Shown piece after piece: positions 32,513-40,783 of a stretch of 42,675 bases of DNA. This DNA comes from Flavobacterium sp. UGB4466 (lineage in GTDB: Bacteria > Bacteroidota > Bacteroidia > Flavobacteriales > Flavobacteriaceae): the NCBI RefSeq assembly GCF_903469665.1, contig NZ_CAGKLC010000036.1:1-42675 (forward strand), written 5' to 3'. Numbering within the stretch: position 1 is the first letter of the stretch; each line of letters starts with the position of its first letter. The notes beneath the pieces were generated by a model. It was not told the origin of the DNA. It saw only the letters and a program-made list of their open reading frames with translations, and ran no database searches. The position numbers and the translations under genes are program-made.

Positions 32513-35500
32513 TTATCTCAAAGTAAGATGTAAGTATCCGCTTTTTTCGGTCATAAGTGCACCGTTTCCATAGGAAAGCACATAAAAATAGGTTCCTGAT
32601 GGTAATCCAGCATTTTGGTTTACCGTTGCTCTTCCTTCAGAAATTCCACGAAAAAAATTATTGTTTGCACCATAATTAGTAGTTTCAAACACTTTGACTC
32701 CCCAGGAATTATATATGGTTACCGAATTATTTGGAAATCGTTCGAGACCTCTAATCTCAAAGTAATCATTTTTGCCGTCTCCATTTGGAGAAACCATATT
32801 GAAAACAATTACCTCCGGATTTGTAATGCCCGCCTGCGCTTTATTATTATGCGGATTGTAATCTTCCGGAGTTGAATTTTCCAGAAAAGCAATGTTCAGA
32901 TAATCCCCTGTTGCTTTTACTTTTGCTGTTAGGGTCAATGTTGCTATTTGTTTGGCTAATAGTTCTGGTAAATTCCATATTCCGTTTGTTATATTATAAT
33001 CTCCTGAAGAAGTTTTGGATGAGGTATACGTATATCCTGATGGAAGTATATCTCTAATTTGAACATTGTTGAAATTATTTCCTCCCAGATTTTCAGCAGA
33101 TATGGTAAACACGACCTGTTGACCGATGTTTGCTATTGGATTATTTATTGTTTTTCTTAACTCAATATCTGCATCTTCATTAGGCTTCAAACAGGACCCT
33201 ACTTCTATAGAAAAATTAATACTCACAAGAGGATTGCATTTAGCTTCATCAATATAATTGACTTCAATAGCACCTTTTCCGGCATTATTCCACAAAACTG
33301 TTACAAAATCATCTGATTGCTGACCTCCATTTACGATAGTACCTTCATTTGAAACGAGCCAATTGTAAGAGGACATTCCGGCCACAGTAGTGTAGGTTAC
33401 TTTTTCTGAAATACAGGCCGACGTAAGCCAATCAGGATCTTTATTAGGAAGATCTTTTTTAACAATTACGGTAACGGCTAAACGGTTTGTACTCTCACAT
33501 GCACCTGACTTTGCCGTTCCGTAATACGTTTTACCATCGATTAGTAATGCTGTGGATGGAATTATACTTCCTCCTGTTAGTGCATCGTACCAGATAATTC
33601 CGGTTCCGGCGGCTGTTAAATCTGCAACTGTAGCCTTTGCGGTTGCACAGAATTGTTGTGTAGCAGCACCTGTTGGCGTTGTGGGATCACTGATGCTAAC
33701 GGTTACAGCTAAACGATTTGTACTCTCACATGTACCCGTTTTTGCCGTTCCGTAATACGTTTTACCATCGATTAGTAATGCTGTGGATGGAATTATATTT
33801 CCTCCTGTTAGTGCATCGTACCAGATAATACCGGTTCCGGAGGCTGTTAAATCTGCAACTGTAGCCTTTGCGGTTGCACAGAATTGTTGCGTAGTAGCAC
33901 CTGTTGGCGTTGTGGGATCACCGATGCTAACGGTTACAGCTAAACGGTTTGTACTCTCACATGTACCCGTTTTTGTCGCTGCGTAATACGTTTTACCATC
34001 GATTAGTAATGCTGTGGATGGAATTACACTTCCTCCTGCTAGTGCATCGTACCAGATAACACCGGTTCCGGAGACTGCTAAGTCTGCTACTGTAGCGTTT
34101 GTTGCTGCACAGAATTGTTGTGTAGCAGCACCCGTTGGTGCTTTTGGATCACCGATATTAACGGTTACAGCTAAACGATTTGTACTCTCACATGTACCTG
34201 TCTGTGCTGCGGCGTAATACGTTTTACCATCAATTAATAGGGCTGAGGACGGAATTATATTTCCTCCTGTTGAGGCATCGTACCAGATAATACCGGTTTC
34301 TACGGTAATTAAATCTGCTACAGTGGCTTTAGCAGTGGCACAAAATTGTTGTGTAGAATTTCCTGTTGGAGTTGACAGACCTCCAAGTCTAATGTTGATG
34401 GATTCGGTGAAATAACACCCCCCTAAAGAATTAATTTCTACTTTGTAGGTTCCAATTTGTGCTGCTGTTACATTATTGATATTTAATTCCGGGGAAATAA
34501 CTTCGGTTCCATCTGGTAATGTCCATTTTATAGAATTTACGGGGCCAATCTGTACTACAGATAGTTTGATGTTTCCTCCTATACAAACAGCTCGGTCTCC
34601 ACCATTTATTAATTGTGAAAATGAACTTCTTAAAATCAGAGGCTGTAAGACTTCATAACAGGCTGTTTTTGCTTTTACAATATAATTTCCTGCTGTCAGT
34701 GCTTTAAATACAGGACTTGATTGTCCTGTTGTTGGGAAATCGGAATCCGTTTCTTTTTTTATAAAGTAAGTAATACTTTCTGAAACATTGTTTACTTTGG
34801 CATGAAGATCCCCTGTTGTATCTCCTGAACAGACAATTCCGCCGGATTCAGATAAATCAAACGCAGGGAAATTAGGTTGCACATCTACAAAAGCAGTTTG
34901 AGTGTTCTCAATTAATTCGCTTTGCAAGAGAGGTCTTCCACCTATAAATTTTCGGGCGATCCCTATTTCATATTTTCCTGCTATATCCTGAAAAAAAGAA
35001 AAATTACTGATTCCCTCTTTTAAAGAATTAGAACCCAGAATGGCATTAAAAGTTCCCATACCTGCAGGTCCGCTTACAATCCCGGGGAAAATTTGGTTAT
35101 TCCCATAAAAATTAGCCAATGTACTGTTTATTGCACCTGTACCGACAGCTGATACTTTTAGGGTTATATTTTTGTTATAACGGTCACATCTTGAGGTGTC
35201 CGGATTAAAACTAACGTTGGTGATTTCAATTTTTGTAAAATAACTGTCTAGAACCACTTGAAATTCCTCATCAAAACAAGCCGAATCTTTTATTCTTATG
35301 GTGTAAGTTCCCGGAAGTAACTCATTTCCTAATCCGAAAATAGGTTCTTTATAGGTTACTGCCAATGGTGACGGACCGTTTACAAGACTTACGGTAACTT
35401 TACCTTGTAAGCCTACATAACCGGGAGTGGCCATAGGAGGATACACCGCCAGTGCACATTTACCAAAAAACATAGCACTTGGTCCTGTGAAAAATTGTAT

Positions 35501-36862
35501 TTTACCTTTGATGTCTTTATCGGGAGCAAAATAATTGGGATCGATAAAAACATTTTTAGGATCAGTAATAGCAGGTTTTTTAGAAGAAGTGTTTGAAGTA
35601 TTGTTCGTAAAAGAGTAAGTTGCTATCGCGATTCCTGTATTATCCGTTACTTTTATAGTGTAGCTTTTACCAATATTTAGTTTACAAATTTCCAAACTGT
35701 TTATGCTTGTAATAGTATAAGTATTTTTGATACCTGTACCGTTGTCTGTTACTTCTACGGTATAAGGCAGACAGCCCCCCTGATCTTTAGGTACGTTTTT
35801 TAGCCGAACTTGTCCCGTGTCATTGCAATTGGTATTCAAAGGGTCATCTTCGATACTGAATTCAAAATCAATAAAGGGTTTAACAATCCCTACAGTTGAT
35901 GCTCCATAATCTAGTTCAACAGTTTTTGTTATGTTACAATATGTTGCGCTCAAGCGGACAATACCCCATTTGGAGCGATCTGAAGGCATTGAATATTTTT
36001 TCTTTACATCAGTAAGAGTCAGATTGTCATAAACGTCCCAGCCTGATCCGTTCTGAATCTCTAATTTGTAAATAAAATCCGGAACTCCATAAAGAGGAGG
36101 GAGAGCATTAAAATAAGCGCCACCATTACTTACGGCTAATAGTCCGTTTGGAAGGGTAGCACTGCTAATACCGGAACAGACATCATTTGGAGTGTTATAA
36201 ATGAGATCAACAGCATTAATGGTTCCTTTATCAAGGTTAAAATTCTTAAGAACTTCATTTGGCGGAAGATTCAATACGGTTACAGGTGAAATTAAAGTAC
36301 CGCAATTATCTGTAGCCGAAACTTTATATTTGCCACTTGGCATACCATTAAGTCTGACAATACCGGTTGCTGTTTGTACACTTCTTACAACGGTACCATC
36401 TGAAGCATTTAGCAAGTTAACAGTATAGGGAGGGTTTCCTTTTTCTGCGTTAATAGCAATATCACCCAGGGGATCAGGATCTGATGCACAGTAAGTATAA
36501 TTTTTAGCGGTAAAAAGTCCAATAGTTGGAGAAATAGAAGAATAGGTACTGCCTACCTTTATGGTAGTTGCAGCCTTTATAAAAGTATTGTTTTCGTAAT
36601 ACCCATAGAAATAATCTCCCGGCTCTAAGTGCGTAATCAAAGAAGCTGAAGATGCAATAATAGTTGCCGGATCAAAAGGAGATTTTGCAACAGCATATAT
36701 TATAGGTTCAGAAACATTTTTAACTGTGATCTTAATTGTGCCATCTGCTCTACCATCGCCGGTACAGGAAGCATCTGTGGCAACAGCAGAAATTTCTGCC
36801 TGGGCAATTGCAGCTAAAGGCAGTATATAGAATAGCGCGACGAGTAATTTTGAAAATTTCAT
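32513..36862 (-). CDS. T9SS type B sorting domain surface protein with Ig-like repeats
   Basis: The 1449-residue protein has a signal peptide (cleaved near AAIAQ, residue 20) and many Ig/PKD-like beta domains. Residues 832-1139 are four 77-residue repeats of the CHU_C-associated Ig-like type, each with TQQFC, GxIWYDAxxGG, LLIDGKTYY and CESTNRLAVTV. A DUF11-like domain follows (about 1233-1345, ADIELRKTINN...). The last about 95 residues form the gliding-motility-associated type B CTD (NMVSPNGDGKNDYFEI ... YNSWGVKVFE ... LPSGTYFYVLSYGNG). This domain directs secretion by T9SS. It is adhesin-like and may be anchored to the cell surface or released; its ligand is unknown. It is first in the cassette. 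Confidence 0.92.
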   Translation of the reverse strand: MKFSKLLVALFYILPLAAIAQAEISAVATDASCTGDGRADGTIKITVKNVSEPIIYAVAKSPFDPATIIASSASLITHLEPGDYFYGYYENNTFIKAATTIKVGSTYSSISPTIGLFTAKNYTYCASDPDPLGDIAINAEKGNPPYTVNLLNASDGTVVRSVQTATGIVRLNGMPSGKYKVSATDNCGTLISPVTVLNLPPNEVLKNFNLDKGTINAVDLIYNTPNDVCSGISSATLPNGLLAVSNGGAYFNALPPLYGVPDFIYKLEIQNGSGWDVYDNLTLTDVKKKYSMPSDRSKWGIVRLSATYCNITKTVELDYGASTVGIVKPFIDFEFSIEDDPLNTNCNDTGQVRLKNVPKDQGGCLPYTVEVTDNGTGIKNTYTITSINSLEICKLNIGKSYTIKVTDNTGIAIATYSFTNNTSNTSSKKPAITDPKNVFIDPNYFAPDKDIKGKIQFFTGPSAMFFGKCALAVYPPMATPGYVGLQGKVTVSLVNGPSPLAVTYKEPIFGLGNELLPGTYTIRIKDSACFDEEFQVVLDSYFTKIEITNVSFNPDTSRCDRYNKNITLKVSAVGTGAINSTLANFYGNNQIFPGIVSGPAGMGTFNAILGSNSLKEGISNFSFFQDIAGKYEIGIARKFIGGRPLLQSELIENTQTAFVDVQPNFPAFDLSESGGIVCSGDTTGDLHAKVNNVSESITYFIKKETDSDFPTTGQSSPVFKALTAGNYIVKAKTACYEVLQPLILRSSFSQLINGGDRAVCIGGNIKLSVVQIGPVNSIKWTLPDGTEVISPELNINNVTAAQIGTYKVEINSLGGCYFTESINIRLGGLSTPTGNSTQQFCATAKATVADLITVETGIIWYDASTGGNIIPSSALLIDGKTYYAAAQTGTCESTNRLAVTVNIGDPKAPTGAATQQFCAATNATVADLAVSGTGVIWYDALAGGSVIPSTALLIDGKTYYAATKTGTCESTNRLAVTVSIGDPTTPTGATTQQFCATAKATVADLTASGTGIIWYDALTGGNIIPSTALLIDGKTYYGTAKTGTCESTNRLAVTVSISDPTTPTGAATQQFCATAKATVADLTAAGTGIIWYDALTGGSIIPSTALLIDGKTYYGTAKSGACESTNRLAVTVIVKKDLPNKDPDWLTSACISEKVTYTTVAGMSSYNWLVSNEGTIVNGGQQSDDFVTVLWNNAGKGAIEVNYIDEAKCNPLVSINFSIEVGSCLKPNEDADIELRKTINNPIANIGQQVVFTISAENLGGNNFNNVQIRDILPSGYTYTSSKTSSGDYNITNGIWNLPELLAKQIATLTLTAKVKATGDYLNIAFLENSTPEDYNPHNNKAQAGITNPEVIVFNMVSPNGDGKNDYFEIRGLERFPNNSVTIYNSWGVKVFETTNYGANNNFFRGISEGRATVNQNAGLPSGTYFYVLSYGNGALMTEKSGYLHLTLR
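33446..34369 (-). repeat. four 231-bp tandem repeats inside the T9SS surface protein gene
   Basis: The codons for PTG end at plus-strand positions 33676, 33907, 34138 and 34369, exactly 231 bases apart. The second to fourth copies in protein order are nearly identical over long stretches at DNA level (for example around the CESTNRLA codons), so they were duplicated or homogenised recently. The first copy (34139-34369) is the most divergent. Each unit is one Ig-like domain, so copy-number change keeps the frame. Confidence 0.95.
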
Positions 36863-36908
36863 AAGGAGTCCGTTAAATTGTGTTTTTGGATTGTGGTTAT
36901 AGTTAAGT

Positions 36909-37016
36909 TTAGAAAGAGGACAATTCAGAAGAAAGCACTAAAATTTCGTTTAACTCAATAATGAAATATTTAGTGCCTTCAAGGCTGAATTGATAGGCGT
37001 CATCTTCTATCTTCAT
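36909..37016 (-). CDS. possible 35-residue leader peptide
   Basis: An ATG at 37016 opens a frame of 35 codons (start MKIEDDAYQFSLEG, end SSELSSF, TAA) that stops 46 bases before the T9SS surface protein gene. The ATG lies 13 bases after a perfect -7 box, so the transcript would have almost no leader. The peptide is not hydrophobic and has no signal sequence. Its codons coincide with the nested hairpin at 36921-36992. It could be a leader peptide, a small protein or a chance frame; I know of no family for it. Confidence 0.35.
   Translation of the reverse strand: MKIEDDAYQFSLEGTKYFIIELNEILVLSSELSSF
36921..36992. promoter_or_regulatory. nested hairpin in the T9SS cassette leader
   Basis: The outer stem is CAATTCAG (36921-36928) with CTGAATTG (36985-36992). 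The inner stem is GCACTAAAATTTC (36935-36947) with GAAAT-A-TTTAGTGC (36963-36976), one bulged base and a 15-base loop. Internal loops of 6 and 8 bases separate them. There is no T tract on the coding side, so it is not a plain terminator. A role in translation control or mRNA stability is inferred. Confidence 0.6.
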
Positions 37017-37028
37017 CTTAACTTAATG

Positions 37029-37056
37029 CAAAGGTATTTAGGACAATTGAGACAAA
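37029..37056 (-). promoter_or_regulatory. promoter of the T9SS cassette
   Basis: The minus-strand TACCTTTG (37029-37036, followed by CA) is identical to the era and der boxes. TTTG (37053-37056) lies 16 bases upstream as a -33 element. The leader to the surface protein ATG is about 160 bases. Confidence 0.65.
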
Positions 37057-37470
37057 TAATTCAGTTTTAATAATCGGATTATCAATGATATAATTGGTTG
37101 TTTTGAGTAACACTTGATCGGCTAAATGTTCCCGTGTTTTAGATTTTGGGAGGGATAAAAACTTATATATAAGTTAAAGATTACAAAATTTTTGATCTAC
37201 AGCTGGTCACGGTGAAGTTTTGGGTTTTTAAAGTTTGTATGAAACCAAAAAAACATTTTCTGATATAAATTCATGCCTAAAATTCTTTGAGGAAGATAGA
37301 AGCCGTATGCAAAACAAAAGCTGTAAAGAGTTCTAAAACCTACATCAAAAAAAGATTTACTTTTTAGAAATTAGTTTTTAGAAATGTTGCATTAATAAAT
37401 ACATCAGAAGAAAAAAACCTTACCCAAATAGAGGGCTTTTGTGAAAAAAAGAAGTAATTTGGTTTAATAA
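37057..37470. other. intergenic region with 16-bp palindrome
   Basis: AACTTATATATAAGTT (37160-37175) is a perfect 16-bp palindrome of operator type. TTTTTAGAAAT occurs twice, 14 bases apart (37361-37371, 37375-37385). No gene is visible, and no clean TAnnTTTG box for the DUF4230 gene downstream; TAATTTG at about 37456 is one base short and too close to the start. Confidence 0.45.
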
Positions 37471-38109
37471 ATGGATAGAATGCAAAATCTAGTAAAGAGA
37501 ATAATAGTTTTAGCTGTAGCTGTACTTGTCATAGTGCTAGCTTTCAAATATTGTGAATTCAAAAAAGATGACGATTCAACTATTGATTATAATACCAATC
37601 TCATTCAGCAGCAAATCTTAAATGTTGGAAAACTGGTCGTTACCGAAGGTCATTTTTCGGAAGTTATAACTTATAAAAACCAGCAGAAGTATTTAATGGA
37701 CATGGTTTCTTTTGAGAAAAAAGCACTTGTAGTGGTAAACGCAAATGTTACTGTAGCTTACGATTTGCACAAAGTGAAATATGATATCGATGAAAAGAAC
37801 AAGACGATTACCATTTTAACTATTCCAAAAGAAGAAATCACCATCAACCCTGACATACAGTTTTATGATGTTGAACAAAGTAAACTGAATCCATTTACGG
37901 GTGACGATTACAACAAGATCAACAAATCGGTAAAAGCAAATCTGGCCAAAAAAATAGAGAAATCTACCTTAAAAACAAATGCTCAAAACCGATTAATCAG
38001 TGAGTTGTCAAAGATTTTAATTCTAACCAATTCAATGGGGTGGAAACTGCAATACAACGGAAAAACAATCCAGTCTGAAAAAGAGTTTAGCGAGGATCTG
38101 AAGCTTTAG
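37471..38109 (+). CDS. DUF4230 domain protein, membrane-anchored
   Basis: The 212-residue protein has one N-terminal membrane helix (about residues 9-25, IIVLAVAVLVIVLAF) and an extracytoplasmic domain resembling DUF4230. That domain has the pattern of beta-strands then a helical C-terminal third (GKLVVTEGHFSEV, VNANVTVAYDLHKVKYDID, ITIPKEEI-like strand). The family has no known function. The ATG at 37471 or 37480 is equally possible. It stands alone, between the T9SS promoter region and repeats. Confidence 0.82.
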   Translation: MDRMQNLVKRIIVLAVAVLVIVLAFKYCEFKKDDDSTIDYNTNLIQQQILNVGKLVVTEGHFSEVITYKNQQKYLMDMVSFEKKALVVVNANVTVAYDLHKVKYDIDEKNKTITILTIPKEEITINPDIQFYDVEQSKLNPFTGDDYNKINKSVKANLAKKIEKSTLKTNAQNRLISELSKILILTNSMGWKLQYNGKTIQSEKEFSEDLKL

Positions 38110-38113
38110 TTTT

Positions 38114-38145
38114 TTGAGGTACTAAGAGGCTAAGGTTCTGAGGTT
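38114..38145 (-). repeat. period-8 array (CTTAG group), left arm of an inverted pair
   Basis: Plus-strand octamers TTGAGGTA, CTAAGAGG, CTAAGGTT, CTGAGGTT; on the minus strand these read as the CCTTAG type. The array starts four bases after the DUF4230 stop and faces the array at 38293-38332. Confidence 0.85.
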
Positions 38146-38150
38146 TTTTC

Positions 38151-38228
38151 AATATTGTCATTTCGGGCGGAAGGAGAAATCTTCGTAAGAAGCTTGACAA
38201 AGATTGGATTTCTCCCTTCGCTCTAAAT
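38151..38228. repeat. imperfect palindromic element (GAGAAATC type)
   Basis: GCGGAAGGAGAAATC (38167-38181) pairs with GATTTCTCCCTTCGC (38207-38221) with two mismatches. AATATT appears near both ends, and TGTCATTTCG precedes the left arm. Elements with TGTCATTTCG and GGAGAAATC are familiar interspersed intergenic repeats in Bacteroidota genomes (recalled, not searched). It may be a REP- or MITE-like element. Confidence 0.65.
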
Positions 38229-38241
38229 ATTATAAAAGCAC

Positions 38242-38276
38242 AAAATCCGACAGGTTTTTAGAACCTGTCGGATTTT
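38242..38276. terminator. palindrome, CCGACAGGTT family, terminator-like
   Basis: AAAATCCGACAGGTT (38242-38256) and AACCTGTCGGATTTT (38262-38276) are exact complements with a 5-base loop. The core is shared with 17160-17192. It may end transcription of both the DUF4230 gene and the hydroxylase gene. Confidence 0.75.
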
Positions 38277-38292
38277 ATATAATTGTTTTAAA

Positions 38293-38332
38293 AACTTAGC
38301 ACCTTAGTATCTCAGAACCTTAGTACCTCAAA
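38293..38332 (+). repeat. period-8 array (CTTAG group), right arm of the inverted pair
   Basis: Octamers AACTTAGC, ACCTTAGT, ATCTCAGA, ACCTTAGT, ACCTCAAA run up to four bases from the hydroxylase stop codon. The reverse complement matches the left arm at 38114-38145 well (for example TTGAGGTACTAAG). Confidence 0.88.
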
Positions 38333-38336
38333 AAAC

Positions 38337-40094
38337 TTAAACCGCTTCTTTATCAAAAATCAGATCCAATCCACCGGCAATTAAATGTGCCACTTCAGGG
38401 CGTTTAACCTTCAATTGATCTAAATGAACCAATACTTCCTGTAAAAGTTGGTCTTTATTTGAATTCTTTAAAAGCTCGGCGATTTCAACCGATAGTAGCC
38501 AATCATTAGGATGGTTTTCTTTCAGTTTGTGAAATACAGTGTTTAACTCAGTTGTAGGACTTTTATTTTCTCTGGTCAAGCGAACGGTTTGATAAAGGAT
38601 TTCCAGATCGTCACGTTCGGCAGTATGTTGTGCTTTTATAGTAGTTGTTTTGGGTACGGTATTGATCAGGTCAAAACTATTCACATCAGCCGGGCCGGAG
38701 AAAGCCGAAACGACTTTTTTACCAATTGCCATATCGTAATTCCCCCATTCAGGTTCAAACAAAATGGTTTCGCCATGAGTTACAGTACAATTTCTGAAAC
38801 TAATTAAAATGATTTCGCCATGCAGGTTTCTGGAGCCTGTAATGATTTCGCCTTCTACAATAATATCACCTTCAAATTCTAATCTTACAGTTTCATTTTC
38901 TACGATAGAGTAAGCCTGTAAATCTTTCGGACTCATGTCTTCGATTGCTAAATTGAAGCCTTTTAGTTTTCCAATTGGGCTTCCAAATCCATGTGGATGT
39001 GTTAGTGTTCCATGACCAACCAATTCCTTTTCACGGTAGGATAAAGCCGTTTTTCCGGTAGTCTGAATATAGATAGGTTTTCCTTCGTCTTCCAAAACAT
39101 TGGTAAAAACACCTGAAATCTGTAAACCGGTACTCAACTCAATTGTTCCTAAAGCATTGGAGTGAATTAGTTTTTGTATGCCTGATAAACCTCCGGTTCT
39201 TAAAGCCATTTTATTGGCAAATTCTTCTAAAACCAAACTCAAATAGGAGAAATTTGGTGTTACAAAAAGTTGTGGCTGTAATTGTGTAATATCAAAGTTT
39301 TGATTGGCTGCAGAGATATTATAAGGGATTTTTTTTACGTTATCCGTCATGCACCAAGCACTCTCCCCAATAGAGGATAGTAAACCCGCACCATATATTT
39401 TCGGATTTTCAACGGTTCCGATTAAACCATATTCTACCGTCCACCAATGCAGGTTTCGAATTTGTGCCATTTCAGACAATTCGCCCATATTGTTTTGTAA
39501 ATCGGCAACTGCTTTCTCCGCTTCGTCTATTTTTTCCTGAGGCGTATCTTCCGCTTCTTTCAAAATAGAAAGCAGGCGAATCGCTTCATACATCTGGTAA
39601 TCTTTATGAGAGGAGATGGCTTTACAGCCAATTTCTCCAAAACGTCTTAAGTATTCTGCATATTCCGGATTAGCAATAATAGGAGCGTGTCCCGCACCTT
39701 CATGAATAATATCCGGTGCCGGAGTATATTCGATATGTTCCAGTTGGCGAATATCTGAAGCAATAACCAAAACGTTATAAGCCTGAAATTCCATAAAAGC
39801 GTTTGGTGGAATAAATCCGTCCACCGCTACAGCTGCCCAACCAATTTCAGTCAGAATTCGATTCATACCGTACATACTTGGAATAGAGTCAATTTCGATT
39901 CCAGTTTTCTTCAAACCATCCAGATAAGAATGATGCGCAACTCTTGAAAGATAATCTACATTTTTACGCATTACATAGCGCCAAACCGCTTGATTAATTG
40001 GTGTATAATCACCATAATCCTGAGGTTTAATAAATTGCTTTAAATGTTTAGGCAATCGCTCTAATAACGGGTTTGTTTCAATATTGGCATTCAT
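38337..40094 (-). CDS. aromatic amino acid hydroxylase (long Bacteroidota form)
   Basis: This is a pterin-dependent, non-haem iron monooxygenase, most likely phenylalanine 4-hydroxylase (Phe to Tyr). The iron ligands are visible: H131 and H136 in PDIIHEGAGHAP, and E221 in WWTVEYGLIG. The following GAGLLSSIGE matches the conserved GAGLLSS(F/I)GE of the family. Compared with animal and proteobacterial enzymes the stretch between the second His and the Glu is longer. A C-terminal region of about 250 residues beyond the catalytic domain (from about 330) has no known counterpart in the classical enzymes. No pterin-carbinolamine dehydratase gene is adjacent. It stands alone on the minus strand. Confidence 0.88.
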   Translation of the reverse strand: MNANIETNPLLERLPKHLKQFIKPQDYGDYTPINQAVWRYVMRKNVDYLSRVAHHSYLDGLKKTGIEIDSIPSMYGMNRILTEIGWAAVAVDGFIPPNAFMEFQAYNVLVIASDIRQLEHIEYTPAPDIIHEGAGHAPIIANPEYAEYLRRFGEIGCKAISSHKDYQMYEAIRLLSILKEAEDTPQEKIDEAEKAVADLQNNMGELSEMAQIRNLHWWTVEYGLIGTVENPKIYGAGLLSSIGESAWCMTDNVKKIPYNISAANQNFDITQLQPQLFVTPNFSYLSLVLEEFANKMALRTGGLSGIQKLIHSNALGTIELSTGLQISGVFTNVLEDEGKPIYIQTTGKTALSYREKELVGHGTLTHPHGFGSPIGKLKGFNLAIEDMSPKDLQAYSIVENETVRLEFEGDIIVEGEIITGSRNLHGEIILISFRNCTVTHGETILFEPEWGNYDMAIGKKVVSAFSGPADVNSFDLINTVPKTTTIKAQHTAERDDLEILYQTVRLTRENKSPTTELNTVFHKLKENHPNDWLLSVEIAELLKNSNKDQLLQEVLVHLDQLKVKRPEVAHLIAGGLDLIFDKEAV

Positions 40095-40235
40095 TTCGAA
40101 AACGTTGTAGATTAGAATGTAAAATTACGGATTTACAGTGCTAATTTTTGCTATTTATATCAATTTTTTTATCCGAAATGTTTTTTAATTGCATTTTTCG
40201 TGACTTTTCCCCAATAAGAAAAGGAAGTTTATCTC

Positions 40236-40676
40236 TTAGCAATCATTGTTTTCGTAATTAACTTTCTCCAGTTTTTTTTCATACGATTCAATGTCTTTTT
40301 TAGTCATACTGGCTTCTTTTAGTACCACTTTTAATTGTTTTTTAGTGTCAGGACTTATCCATAAGCCACTAAAATTGGTGCCTTCTTTGGTTAAAATCAT
40401 CATGCCTGAGAATCCATGCTCTACAAGCGCGAACTGATTTTCGTTTTTTGTGTTTTGCGTAATATTCAGCTGAATCCAACCTCCTGATTTGTCATAACGA
40501 TAGATTGAAGTGTACATGAGGTCGGCTGTACAGGGATTTTCTTCCGCTTTTATATAAAAAGTGACACTTATTTTTCCGTCAATTGTTCCTTTGTATAAAG
40601 TGTTTTTTGAGGATTGTGCTTTAGTAAAATTTAAAAATAAAAGAGAGAATAAAAAAGGAAGTAATATTTTTTTCAT
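40236..40676 (-). CDS. small secreted protein of unknown function
   Basis: The start is set at ATG 40676 (MKKILLPFLFSLLFLNFTKAQ), which places a clean signal peptide at the N terminus; an in-frame ATG 12 bases earlier would add only four residues. The 146-residue product is periplasmic or exported, without lipobox. The mature part is small and beta-rich (KNTLYKGTIDGKISVTFYI...) with one Cys near residue 50 and a Cys at the end. I do not recognise the family. It is followed downstream on the minus strand by the hydroxylase gene, 141 bases away. Confidence 0.75.
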   Translation of the reverse strand: MKKILLPFLFSLLFLNFTKAQSSKNTLYKGTIDGKISVTFYIKAEENPCTADLMYTSIYRYDKSGGWIQLNITQNTKNENQFALVEHGFSGMMILTKEGTNFSGLWISPDTKKQLKVVLKEASMTKKDIESYEKKLEKVNYENNDC

Positions 40677-40783
40677 GTGTAAATGCAATAGCAGGTGAGT
40701 TAGGGGAATTTTACTTGGGTTTAAAAGTACGTTATATTTTAGTTAAGGCAAACCGTAAAATCAGTCAATTATCAATTAAAAAA

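Noticed and set aside
33552..34217. Three 67-residue plus-strand frames spaced 231 bases apart
   Set aside because: They are antisense shadows of the tandem Ig-like repeats in the minus-strand surface protein gene.
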